Of a stretch of DNA of 6,399 bases, positions 1 to 5,939 are shown one piece after another. Source of the DNA: an uncultured Hyphomicrobiales bacterium (GTDB lineage: Bacteria > Pseudomonadota > Alphaproteobacteria > Rhizobiales > Aestuariivirgaceae); the NCBI GenBank assembly GCA_903930095.1, contig CAIYXE010000326.1, positions 1-6,399 of the forward strand, in the 5' to 3' direction. The translations under genes were made by a program, and so were the position numbers. The stretch's first letter is position 1. Every line of letters begins with the position of its first letter. The notes under the pieces were generated by a model. It had not been told where the DNA came from. It worked only from the letters and a program-made list of their open reading frames with translations, and searched no databases.

Positions 1-375
1 CACTTCCGGGCCGCCCAGCTCCATGGCGAAGACGCCGTCGCGCTTGAAGCACACGTCGCCGATCTTCACCTCTTCGCCCGCCAGCTTCTTCTTGGCGGAG
101 GTCTCGATGATGGTGGGGCAGGCCTTGCCGCCGAAGAGGAGCGAGGTGGTGTCGCTCTTGGGATCGCAGCCGATGAGGAGCACGCGCTTTCCCTGCTGGG
201 CCATCATGTAGGAGAGGTTGGCAAGCGTGAAGCTTTTGCCGATGCCGCCCTTGCCATAGATGGCGATGATCTGCGTTTCCTTCTTCACCGGCCCCGTGTG
301 CACGGGGTCCAGCGGTTCAGCGGCCTCCTGGCGGAGCTTCGCGTCGCGGGCGAGGGTGAGGTCAATGCTGTTCAT
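1..375 (-). CDS. bchX: Chlorophyllide a reductase iron protein subunit X (BchX), N-terminal part
   Basis: First 125 codons of BchX; the 3' part lies beyond the window edge. BchX is the nitrogenase Fe-protein-like ATPase and electron donor of chlorophyllide a oxidoreductase. It passes electrons to BchY-BchZ, which reduces the C7=C8 bond of ring B in bacteriochlorophyll synthesis. Seen here: a polar N-terminal tail of about 33 residues, the P-loop YGKGGIGKS at residues 40-48, and DPKSDTT at 71-77 (the switch region of NifH/BchL-type ATPases). The [4Fe-4S] cysteines expected further on are not covered. The ATG at 375-373 overlaps the bchC stop as ATGA, and a GGAG (385-388 on the plus strand) sits 9 nt upstream, so the genes are probably co-transcribed and translationally coupled. 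The long N-terminal tail and the following bchC context favour BchX over its paralogue BchL. bchY and bchZ are expected next, outside the window. Confidence 0.95.
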   Translation of the reverse strand, partial: MNSIDLTLARDAKLRQEAAEPLDPVHTGPVKKETQIIAIYGKGGIGKSFTLANLSYMMAQQGKRVLLIGCDPKSDTTSLLFGGKACPTIIETSAKKKLAGEEVKIGDVCFKRDGVFAMELGGPEV

Positions 376-1307
376 GCGAGGTCACTCCAGTCGAGGGCCA
401 TCTTGATGCAGGAAGGATCGGTGAATGCGGTGTGATAGGCGTGCGGTGCGGTGGAAGCCTTGGCGCGGTTGCTGATGAGGCCATTGAGGCTCAGGCGCCC
501 GGAGGTGATGAGGTCCGTCACCGCTTCCATGTCGGTGTGCGTGAATTCGGCGGCGATGCGGAGGCGCGCCTCGCGCATGAAGGCGGGCGGGAAGGTGAAG
601 GAGAGCGGCTGCTCATAAAAGCCCGCGAGTGTGACCTCGCCGCGCTTGGCGAGACGGCCGATCAGCTGGTCAAGAAGGCCGTTGGCCCCGCTCGCGTCAC
701 AGATGGTGCGGTAGTCCTTGCGCTGATCCGCCGACGGATCGATGACGGAATAGCCATCCGTGCTGGTGCGGCGTGCCTCGGCTGTTTCCCACACGGTGGG
801 GGCCTCACCACCCAGCGCAATCGTGATGCGCGCAATAAGGCGGCCCAGGATGCCGTGTCCGACGATGAGTTCGGGAAGTGCCGCATGCTCGCCCGCCACT
901 GCGTGGTGTGCGGTGGCGGCGAGTGCTACCAGAATTCCGGTTTCGCCCTCGATGTTTCGGAGGGGCAGGGCGCGCCGGGCGGGCAGCACGATCCGTGCCG
1001 CAGCGCCGCCGAACAATCCGCGCGCTTGCTTGTAACAATTGGCGCCGGGCACGAAGACCCGGTCACCCTCGGCGAAGCCATGCCCGCCCTGGGCCACGAT
1101 GCCGACCGTCTCATAACCGGGGACGAGGGGATAGCCCATTCCGGGGAAGTCCGGCATGCGGCCCTCCCACAACAGGCGTTCGGTGCCTGAGGAGATGCCG
1201 CTCCAGAGCGCATCGACGACGATGTCGTCCGCTCCCGGCTCCTGCAATGCGAGTGTCCTGAGCGCCAGTTTGCCCGGCTGTTCCAGAACGACTGCGACCG
1301 TCTCCAT
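372..1307 (-). CDS. bchC: 3-hydroxyethyl bacteriochlorophyllide a dehydrogenase (BchC)
   Basis: A 311-residue member of the medium-chain dehydrogenase superfamily. The family oxidises the C3 1-hydroxyethyl group of the bacteriochlorin ring to the 3-acetyl group of bacteriochlorophyllide a, using NAD+. Seen: an N-terminal GroES-like catalytic domain (about residues 1-120) with SGISSGTE near 37-44 and PGYETVG at 63-69, which is the counterpart of the GHE motif of zinc alcohol dehydrogenases. A Rossmann segment with IVGHGILGRL lies at 148-157, and a C-terminal region runs to the stop. The Tyr replacing the zinc-site His fits the non-alcohol-dehydrogenase use of the fold in BchC. The ATG at 1307 has a good Shine-Dalgarno, AGGGAGA (1314-1320 on the plus strand), 6 nt upstream. 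The gene has its own promoter inside the crtEF-bchCXYZ superoperon and overlaps bchX by 4 nt. Confidence 0.95.
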   Translation of the reverse strand: METVAVVLEQPGKLALRTLALQEPGADDIVVDALWSGISSGTERLLWEGRMPDFPGMGYPLVPGYETVGIVAQGGHGFAEGDRVFVPGANCYKQARGLFGGAAARIVLPARRALPLRNIEGETGILVALAATAHHAVAGEHAALPELIVGHGILGRLIARITIALGGEAPTVWETAEARRTSTDGYSVIDPSADQRKDYRTICDASGANGLLDQLIGRLAKRGEVTLAGFYEQPLSFTFPPAFMREARLRIAAEFTHTDMEAVTDLITSGRLSLNGLISNRAKASTAPHAYHTAFTDPSCIKMALDWSDLA

Positions 1308-1312
1308 TTTCG

Positions 1313-1356
1313 GTCTCCCTAGGTGCCCCGGCCTGGCTTTGTGTTAGGCCGGAGAC
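1313..1356 (-). other. Inverted repeats in the bchC leader, possible RBS-sequestering hairpin
   Basis: Two nested inverted repeats lie between the predicted bchC transcription start and its ATG. The inner arms are CCGGCCT (1328-1334) and AGGCCGG (1346-1352), a perfect 7-bp stem with an 11-nt loop. The outer arms are GTCTCC (1313-1318) and GGAGAC (1351-1356), a perfect 6-bp match whose RNA form contains most of the Shine-Dalgarno. The two pairings share 1351-1352, so they compete there or merge into one stem with a bulge. There is no U-tract, so this does not look like an intrinsic terminator for crtEF. Function is inferred only. Confidence 0.4.
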
Positions 1357-1365
1357 TCTTCAAGA

Positions 1366-1383
1366 TGTAAGCATACTCTTACA
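1366..1383. promoter_or_regulatory. PpsR/CrtJ-type operator, proximal bchC site
   Basis: TGTAAGCATACTCTTACA is a perfect TGT-N12-ACA match, with the extended inverted half-sites TGTAA and TTACA. This is the recognition pattern of the redox- and light-responsive repressor PpsR (CrtJ) of purple bacteria. It covers the candidate -10 box of bchC and lies 8 bp from the second palindrome. No ppsR gene is in this window, so the regulator is assumed. Confidence 0.82.
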
Positions 1384-1397
1384 CTTCTATGTGTCAA
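1370..1397 (-). promoter_or_regulatory. Candidate sigma70-type promoter of bchC
   Basis: On the minus strand a perfect -35 box TTGACA (1397-1392) is followed, after a 16-nt spacer, by TATGCT (1375-1370), which matches TATAAT at 4 of 6 positions. Transcription would begin near 1363, leaving a leader of about 55 nt before the bchC ATG. Each box lies inside one of two PpsR/CrtJ-type palindromes, so a bound repressor would cover both. The bchC promoter of Rhodobacter capsulatus is known to have the same arrangement. The start site is inferred. Confidence 0.7.
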
Positions 1398-1409
1398 GGG
1401 TGACTTACA
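1392..1409. promoter_or_regulatory. PpsR/CrtJ-type operator, distal bchC site
   Basis: TGTCAAGGGTGACTTACA is a perfect TGT-N12-ACA match and covers the -35 box of bchC. Its centre is 26 bp from that of the site at 1366-1383, with 8 bp between them, which is the spacing known for cooperative CrtJ binding at bchC in Rhodobacter capsulatus. Confidence 0.82.
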
Positions 1410-1425
1410 ACAATCCATGACTGGT

Positions 1426-2511
1426 TCATGACACGCTGATCCGCAACAAGCTGGTGACAACCGCATTGCGTGTTTTCACAAGCTTCAGCGATGAAAAGCC
1501 TGCTTCCAGGGCCAGTTTTTCGATGTCGGCGGCGCTGCGCGTGCGGCCTTGTCCCATGGCGGCGAAGTAGAGGCCGAAATAGGCATCCGCGATGGGGGCG
1601 GTGGCGGGAATGCCGGAGAGCGGTTCAGCCAGAATCAGGACGCCGTTGGGGGGCAGCATGCGGCGGATGGCGGCGAGCATGGTGCGCACCGACGGGTCGT
1701 CATGGTCATGCGCGATGCGGATGAGGGTGGCGACATCCGGACCCTTGGGGAGCTCGTCGGTCAGGAACGAGCCGCCATGGATGGCGACGTTGCCGCCGAG
1801 CCTGGCGCGGGCGAGATCGGCCACGGCCGGAAGGTCAAAGAGGCTGAGCGCGAGGTTCGGGTGGCGCTTTGCGGCGGCGGCGAGGAAGGTGCCGTTGCTG
1901 CCGCCCACATCGATCAGGTGGGTATGGGGGCTGAAGTCATAGGCGGCCAGGATCTCGGCTGCCACCGCCTCCTGGGAGGCGGCCATGAGGGCGGTGTACT
2001 CAGCCGCGTGGGGTGTTGAGCTGTAGTTCCAGAAGTCTTTGAGCTTGTTATCTTTTTTCTCGCCGGACAGGAGTGCGAGCGGGTCCGCCAGGTCCTCGTA
2101 GAGGAGGTGGTGGTGGGTGATGAACCGGGCGATCCAGGGGTTGCCCGCAAGTGCTGCGCCATGGATGCCGAGGGTGTAGTCGCCGGTGCTGGTGCGGCCC
2201 AGGACCTGGAGCGAGGCCGCGGCCTTGAGCAGGCGCTCCAGACGCTCCGCCGGCCAGCCGGTGCGCTGGCTGAGGGCGGTGAGCGGCAGCGCCCGCTCGG
2301 CGAGCATCTCGATCAGGCCGAGCTTGACCGTCGCGTAAAGGACCTGGGAATAGGCAAAGCCCGCCAGCAGGTCGAACAGCTGCCGCGAGCGTTGCCTTGC
2401 GATGGGCCGGAAGGGCGGAAAAGAAACGGCAAAACGCTGGAAGGCCGGGGCTGCGAGAAGGCGGTTGCGCGCCGCCACCCAGCGGTCAACAGCGGCGCCA
2501 GCGAAACCCAT
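1426..2511 (-). CDS. crtF: Carotenoid O-methyltransferase (demethylspheroidene O-methyltransferase, CrtF)
   Basis: A 361-residue S-adenosylmethionine-dependent O-methyltransferase. CrtF methylates the C1 hydroxyl made by CrtC, giving methoxylated carotenoids (spheroidene or spirilloxanthin branch). Seen: an N-terminal helical, winged-helix-like dimerisation domain (about residues 45-125), then the methyltransferase domain with the SAM-binding motif LIDVGGSNGTFL at 199-210, FDLPAV at 225-230, IRIAHDHDD at 264-272 (the position of the catalytic HDW-type motif in plant-type O-methyltransferases) and LAEPLSG at 294-300. The length is slightly below that of Rhodobacter CrtF as I recall it. The ATG at 2511 lies 2 nt after the crtE stop. 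No clear Shine-Dalgarno is visible in the preceding 20 nt, so translation probably depends on coupling to crtE. A 118-nt regulatory gap separates it from bchC; read-through into bchC is expected from superoperon precedent. Confidence 0.93.
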   Translation of the reverse strand: MGFAGAAVDRWVAARNRLLAAPAFQRFAVSFPPFRPIARQRSRQLFDLLAGFAYSQVLYATVKLGLIEMLAERALPLTALSQRTGWPAERLERLLKAAASLQVLGRTSTGDYTLGIHGAALAGNPWIARFITHHHLLYEDLADPLALLSGEKKDNKLKDFWNYSSTPHAAEYTALMAASQEAVAAEILAAYDFSPHTHLIDVGGSNGTFLAAAAKRHPNLALSLFDLPAVADLARARLGGNVAIHGGSFLTDELPKGPDVATLIRIAHDHDDPSVRTMLAAIRRMLPPNGVLILAEPLSGIPATAPIADAYFGLYFAAMGQGRTRSAADIEKLALEAGFSSLKLVKTRNAVVTSLLRISVS

Positions 2512-2513
2512 GG

Positions 2514-3377
2514 TCAGGCGGCGGCGGTGCGCGAGGAAAGCCCGGAGACGAGGCTGCGCGACACGCCGGTGATCTGCTGGCCGAGTTGCTCCTGGCCGGG
2601 GCAGGGCGGAATGGCCGCCATGGCCTCTGCCAGCAAGTCCTCGAAATGCCCCATGGCGCCGTCAAAGCCCAGTTCCGCCACGAAATTCGGGCGCTGGTTG
2701 GCCTCGTCCTGGTGCACGGGCTTGCCGAGCTTTTCGGCTGATCCGGCAACGTCGCGCAGGTCATCGGCCACCTGGAAGGCCTCGCCGATGGCGAAACCCA
2801 GCTTCTGCCAGCCGAGCGGCTCATAGCCCGAGGAGGCAGCGCCCGCCATGGTGCAGGCGGCGAACAGGGCCCCCGTCTTGGCGCGCTGGTAGCGCACGAT
2901 GTCAATCTCGCTCTCGCATTCCCACGCCTGGCCCGCGCAGATGCCCGACGGCCCGCCGACACAGGACGCGATGATGCGGGTGAGGGGGGCAAGCCGCTCT
3001 CCGGCGCGCACGGCCAGCCATTCGAAGGCCAGCACGATCAGCGCGTCACCGCTGAGCACCGCCAGGCGCTCACCGTAGGCGGCATGCACCGAGGGCTTGC
3101 CGCGCCTGAGTGCGGAGTTGTCGAAACAGGGCAGGTCGTCATGGACGAGGGAGGCGCAGTGCAGAAGTTCGATCGCCGCGGCGGAGGCGACGGCCGCCGT
3201 CGGGTTCCTGTTGCCGCAGGCGTTGGCCACCGCAAGAACCAGCCGCGGCCTGATGCGCGCGCCGCCGGGAAACACCGCATAGCGCAGCGCGTCCGCCAGC
3301 TTTGGCGGGCAGGCCTCGCTCGCCGCACGGGAAACGGCCTGATCCAGTTCGCCTTCCAGGAGAGTGCCAATGTCCAT
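2514..3377 (-). CDS. crtE: Geranylgeranyl diphosphate synthase (CrtE)
   Basis: A 287-residue trans-prenyltransferase that condenses isopentenyl diphosphate with allylic diphosphates to give geranylgeranyl diphosphate, the precursor of carotenoids and of the bacteriochlorophyll tail. Seen: GGARIRP at 38-44 (substrate-binding region, with Ala where many relatives have Lys), the first aspartate-rich motif DDLPCFD at 80-86 followed by N and RRGKP, GDALIV at 110-115, and the second motif DDLRD at 205-209. Both magnesium-binding motifs are intact. The CFDN form is what I recall from photosynthesis-cluster CrtE proteins. I chose the ATG at 3377 because AGAGGA (3387-3392 on the plus strand) sits 9 nt upstream. 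The alternative TTG at 3404 would add 9 residues but lies upstream of the predicted transcription start near 3396. The gene is divergent from crtD and followed 2 nt later by crtF. Confidence 0.94.
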   Translation of the reverse strand: MDIGTLLEGELDQAVSRAASEACPPKLADALRYAVFPGGARIRPRLVLAVANACGNRNPTAAVASAAAIELLHCASLVHDDLPCFDNSALRRGKPSVHAAYGERLAVLSGDALIVLAFEWLAVRAGERLAPLTRIIASCVGGPSGICAGQAWECESEIDIVRYQRAKTGALFAACTMAGAASSGYEPLGWQKLGFAIGEAFQVADDLRDVAGSAEKLGKPVHQDEANQRPNFVAELGFDGAMGHFEDLLAEAMAAIPPCPGQEQLGQQITGVSRSLVSGLSSRTAAA

Positions 3378-3398
3378 CGCCTGCCGTCCTCTGTGAAC

Positions 3399-3416
3399 TG
3401 TCAATATGAAACGTCA
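3399..3416. promoter_or_regulatory. Degenerate PpsR/CrtJ-type site at the crtE -10 region
   Basis: TGTCAATATGAAACGTCA fits TGT-N12-ACA except for TCA in place of ACA, so 5 of 6 core bases match. Taken alone it would be weak. Its support comes from position: it begins exactly 8 bp from the perfect site at 3425-3442, the same spacing as the tandem bchC operators, and it covers the crtE -10 box. Possibly bound only cooperatively. Confidence 0.5.
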
Positions 3417-3430
3417 CTTGAAGCTGTAAA
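3403..3430 (-). promoter_or_regulatory. Candidate sigma70-type promoter of crtE-crtF
   Basis: On the minus strand TTTACA (3430-3425, 5 of 6 to the -35 consensus) and CATATT (3408-3403, 4 of 6 to the -10) are separated by 16 nt. Transcription would start near 3396, about 19 nt before the ATG at 3377, just leaving room for the AGAGGA ribosome-binding site. The -35 box lies in a perfect PpsR-type palindrome and the -10 box in a one-mismatch copy, with the same offsets as at bchC. Confidence 0.55.
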
Positions 3431-3446
3431 CAAACATTGACATAGT
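3418..3446 (+). promoter_or_regulatory. Candidate promoter of crtD-crtC
   Basis: TTGAAG (3418-3423, 4 of 6) and CATAGT (3441-3446, 4 of 6) are separated by 17 nt. Transcription would begin near 3453, about 30 nt before the crtD ATG. The perfect TTGACA at 3437-3442 is an alternative -35 but has no acceptable -10 at 15-18 nt. Both boxes chosen here are imperfect, so this is a modest call. Confidence 0.35.
3425..3442. promoter_or_regulatory. PpsR/CrtJ-type operator shared by crtE and crtD
   Basis: TGTAAACAAACATTGACA is a perfect TGT-N12-ACA palindrome in the 105-nt gap between the divergent crtE and crtD. It covers the -35 box of crtE and lies across the spacer and the start of the -10 of a candidate crtD promoter, so one bound repressor could shut both carotenoid operons. 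Divergent crt promoters under PpsR/CrtJ control are known in Rhodobacter. Confidence 0.78.
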
Positions 3447-3482
3447 TGCGCAGGCTCTGCAACAGGCAAGCATTGAGGTGGG

Positions 3483-4994
3483 ATGCCGCGAGATCCGATC
3501 ATCGTCATCGGCGCTGGAATGGGGGGGCTTGCCGCCGCCCTGTCGCTTGCGTCCAGAGGTGAGGACGTGCTGGTGCTCGAGCGCGCTGCAGCCCCTGGCG
3601 GCAAGATGCGCCGCCTCGACGTGGCGGGCCGGATGATCGACGGCGGGCCGACCGTGCTCACCATGCGCTGGGTGTTCGAGGAGCTTTTCGCGGCAGCGGG
3701 TGCTGAGCTTTCCGCGCATGTGACGCTGGAGCCCCTGCGCGTGCTGGCGCGCCACGGCTGGAGCGAGGCGGAGCGGCTGGACCTGCATGCCGACCTCAAC
3801 GCCTCTGCCGATGCCATCGGCGATTTCGCCGGAGCGGGTGAGGCAAAACGCTTCCTCGCCTTCAGTACTGAGGCGCGGCGCATCTACGCGACGCTGGAGA
3901 AGCCCTTCATCCGCGCGCAGCGGCCCAACCCGCTGACGCTCGCCACGGCCAACGGCCTCCGCGGGCTGGCGCAGATGGCGCGAATCAATCCCTTCGAGAC
4001 GATGTGGAAGGGCCTTGGCCGGCACTTCCGCGATCCGCGCCTGCAGCAGCTGTTCGGGCGCTATGCCACCTATTGCGGCTCGTCTCCCTTCCTTGCCCCC
4101 GCGACGCTGATGCTGGTGGCGCATGTGGAGCAGGCGGGCGTGTGGACGGTGAAGGGCGGCATGCATGAACTGGCGCTGGCGCTTTGCGGCCTTGCGCAGC
4201 GCAAGGGCGTGGATATCCGCTTTGGCGAAGAGGTGCGCGCGATCCGGACCACGGGCGGACGGGCCAGCGCGGTGCTGACGGCCGATGGCGAATTGCCGTG
4301 CGCGGCGGTGATCGTCAATGCTGACGCCAATGCGGTGGCATCTGGCCTTCTCGGAGAGGATATCCGCCGGGCGGTGGCGCCGGTTGCGCCGCCTGCGCGC
4401 TCGCTCTCGGCCATCACCTGGGCTGCTTCGGCCGAGACATCGGGCTTTCCGCTGGCGCGCCATAACGTGTTCTTCTCACGCGACTATGCGCAGGAATTCC
4501 GTGAACTGACGAATGGCTATCCCTCGGAGCCCACGGTCTATGTCTGCGCGCAGGACCGCGAGGGCCATGGCGGCGGGCCGGAGCGGCTGCTGCTGCTGGT
4601 CAATTCGCCCGCCAATGGCGATCATGCGCCGCAAGCCCCGGATGCGGTGGAGCGCGCCATGCGGGCGAAGCTCAGGCAATGCGGGCTCGATGTGGCATGG
4701 GACGGCGGCACCACGGTGGTGACCGACCCGCAACGTTTCGGCGCGCTGTTCCCGGCAACGGGTGGCGCATTGTATGGGAGGGCCTCGCACGGATGGCTGG
4801 CATCTTTTCAACGGCCACGGGCCAGGACGGCGGTTCCGGGGCTCTACCTGGCGGGGGGCAGCGTGCATCCGGGGCCGGGCGTGCCGATGGCGGCGCTCTC
4901 GGGCCTTCTGGCGGCGGAAAGCCTGATGGCGTCACGGGATTCGACGCGGCGGTTCCGTCCGGCGGCTACCGTTGGTGGTATCTCGACGGCCTGA
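3483..4994 (+). CDS. crtD: 1-hydroxycarotenoid 3,4-desaturase / methoxyneurosporene dehydrogenase (CrtD)
   Basis: A 503-residue FAD-dependent carotenoid desaturase of the phytoene desaturase (CrtI) family. CrtD introduces the C3-C4 double bond after hydration by CrtC, towards spheroidene or spirilloxanthin. Seen: the N-terminal dinucleotide-binding motif IVIGAGMGGLAAAL at 7-20 with the ribose-binding Glu33, PGGKMR at 38-43, DGGPTVLTMRWVFEELF at 53-69, and the family C-terminal signature [22 protein letters not shown] near 451-473, followed by an STRRFRP...GGISTA tail. I assign CrtD rather than CrtI because of the position (divergent from crtE, followed by crtC) and the RWVFEELF segment. The ATG at 3483 has GAGG at 3475-3478, a rather short 4-nt spacing; an in-frame stop at 3474-3476 excludes a longer form. 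The last 67 or so codons overlap crtC in another frame. Confidence 0.9.
   Translation: MPRDPIIVIGAGMGGLAAALSLASRGEDVLVLERAAAPGGKMRRLDVAGRMIDGGPTVLTMRWVFEELFAAAGAELSAHVTLEPLRVLARHGWSEAERLDLHADLNASADAIGDFAGAGEAKRFLAFSTEARRIYATLEKPFIRAQRPNPLTLATANGLRGLAQMARINPFETMWKGLGRHFRDPRLQQLFGRYATYCGSSPFLAPATLMLVAHVEQAGVWTVKGGMHELALALCGLAQRKGVDIRFGEEVRAIRTTGGRASAVLTADGELPCAAVIVNADANAVASGLLGEDIRRAVAPVAPPARSLSAITWAASAETSGFPLARHNVFFSRDYAQEFRELTNGYPSEPTVYVCAQDREGHGGGPERLLLLVNSPANGDHAPQAPDAVERAMRAKLRQCGLDVAWDGGTTVVTDPQRFGALFPATGGALYGRASHGWLASFQRPRARTAVPGLYLAGGSVHPGPGVPMAALSGLLAAESLMASRDSTRRFRPAATVGGISTA
4776..4782 (+). promoter_or_regulatory. Candidate ribosome-binding site for crtC, inside crtD
   Basis: GGGAGGG ends 10 nt before the ATG at 4793. 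This is the only in-frame ATG, GTG or TTG close upstream of the conserved CrtC sequence, so this site decides the crtC start. GC-rich coding sequence can produce such a run by chance. Confidence 0.4.
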
Positions 4995-5851
4995 GCGAGG
5001 ACGGCCGCCACGGCCTCACCATCATCGGCTTCGTCGGCAGCGTATTCTCACCCTATTACGCGCTGGCGCGGCGGCGGGGCGGGGCTGACCCCGAGAATCA
5101 CTGCGCGCTCAACGTGGCGCTCTATGGCGAGGGCGGGCACCGCTGGAGCATGACGGAGCGCGGGAAGAGGTCCATTTCGCGCAGCCCCGCGCGATTCGAC
5201 ATCGGGCCCAGCGCCATGCGGTGGGAGGGTGGAACGCTCGTCATCGACATCGACGAGGTGACGGTGCCGGTTCCCTCGCGCCTCAGGGGGCGGGTGCGGC
5301 TGACGCCGTCCGCGCTGTGCGCGCATGAGGCGCGGCTTGACCCGCAGGGCCTGCACGTCTGGCGGCCCGTGGCGCCATTCTCGCGCATCGAGGCAGAGTT
5401 CGAGAAGCCGGGCCTGTCATGGTCGGGCGTGGGCTATCACGATTCGAACTGGGGTGCTGTTCCGCTCGAAGACAGTTTCGAAAGCTGGGTATGGTCGCGC
5501 GCCGCCAAGGCCGATGGCGCAGCGATCATCTACGACACGGTGCTGAAGGGTGGTGCGACTTCCGCCTTCGCGCTCGAGATCGCGGCTGATGGCAGGGTGG
5601 CTGAGGCGGCGGTGCCGCCGCGCCGCGACATGAAGGCGACCTTCTGGCGCATGGCCAGGCACATGCGTGCGGCCGCGCCCTTCAAGGCGGTTTCCCTGCT
5701 CGAGGATTCGCCCTTCTACACGCGCACGCTGCTTCGCGTGCAGACGGAGGAGGGAGAGGCCGACGCCTTTCACGAGAGCCTGTCGCTGGCGCGGTTCCGC
5801 AACCCGGTGGTGCAAATGATGCTGCCATTCCGCATGCCGCGGCGCGGCTGA
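4793..5851 (+). CDS. crtC: Carotenoid 1,2-hydratase / hydroxyneurosporene synthase (CrtC)
   Basis: A CrtC-family hydratase (Pfam CrtC type), which adds water across the C1-C2 double bond of acyclic carotenoids such as neurosporene or lycopene and supplies the tertiary hydroxyl used by CrtD and CrtF. The conserved core begins at the Phe encoded at 4940-4942: [19 protein letters not shown], then [38 protein letters not shown], and the GYHDSNWG motif at 214-221 (numbered from the 4793 start). The Asp and His there are plausible acid-base residues, but I infer this. The core alone is 303 residues, close to the family size. No ATG, GTG or TTG occurs in frame between 4793 and the core, so I use the ATG at 4793, giving 352 residues with a Gly-rich 49-residue extension and a 202-nt overlap with crtD. 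The start is uncertain; the core and the stop at 5849-5851 are secure. Confidence 0.85.
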   Translation: MAGIFSTATGQDGGSGALPGGGQRASGAGRADGGALGPSGGGKPDGVTGFDAAVPSGGYRWWYLDGLSEDGRHGLTIIGFVGSVFSPYYALARRRGGADPENHCALNVALYGEGGHRWSMTERGKRSISRSPARFDIGPSAMRWEGGTLVIDIDEVTVPVPSRLRGRVRLTPSALCAHEARLDPQGLHVWRPVAPFSRIEAEFEKPGLSWSGVGYHDSNWGAVPLEDSFESWVWSRAAKADGAAIIYDTVLKGGATSAFALEIAADGRVAEAAVPPRRDMKATFWRMARHMRAAAPFKAVSLLEDSPFYTRTLLRVQTEEGEADAFHESLSLARFRNPVVQMMLPFRMPRRG

Positions 5852-5921
5852 TGGGCGTGCCACACCCCACCAGCGCGTGGGCCACCCAGCGGCTTCTTGC
5901 AAGCAGGCTGCATTTGCCGTC

Positions 5922-5939
5922 TGTCAGTTTCATGTTACA
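5922..5939. promoter_or_regulatory. PpsR/CrtJ-type operator upstream of bchI
   Basis: TGTCAGTTTCATGTTACA is a perfect TGT-N12-ACA palindrome in the 121-nt gap between crtC and bchI, ending 33 nt before the bchI ATG. It suggests bchI has its own repressed promoter rather than relying only on crtDC read-through. I find no perfect partner site at 8 bp on either side and no convincing -35/-10 pair. The rest of the gap shows nothing else I can support. Confidence 0.7.

Noticed and set aside
432..1190. A 252-codon open frame on the plus strand opposite bchC
   Set aside because: It lies wholly within bchC, has no family resemblance, and its low-complexity composition fits a shadow frame.
2047..2060. 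Run of six A residues in the crtF sense strand (Lys-Lys codons) as a frameshift slippery site
   Set aside because: The run is not in the A_AAA_AAG phase needed for a -1 shift, and the reading frame continues normally to the crtF motifs.
2107..2826. A 239-codon plus-strand open frame spanning the crtF-crtE junction
   Set aside because: It crosses two well-supported minus-strand genes and shows no domain features.
3378..3404. Longer crtE start at the TTG at 3404
   Set aside because: The ATG at 3377 has a good Shine-Dalgarno at proper spacing, the nine extra residues show no family character, and the predicted transcription start lies downstream of the TTG.
3399..3404. A perfect TTGACA on the minus strand as an alternative crtE -35 box
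   Set aside because: A -10 at 16-18 nt would fall on the crtE start codon. The sequence is better explained as part of the degenerate palindrome.
3414..4463. A 349-codon open frame on the minus strand opposite crtD
   Set aside because: It is the mirror of a GC-rich gene: Arg-, Ala- and His-rich, no recognisable family, and crtD on the other strand has full-length motifs. Long antisense frames are common at this base composition.
5854..5887. Weak hairpin after crtC (core CCCAC-N6-GTGGG at 5866-5881) as a terminator
   Set aside because: The stem is only 5 bp with a bulged extension and there is no T-run after it; such repeats are expected by chance in GC-rich sequence.
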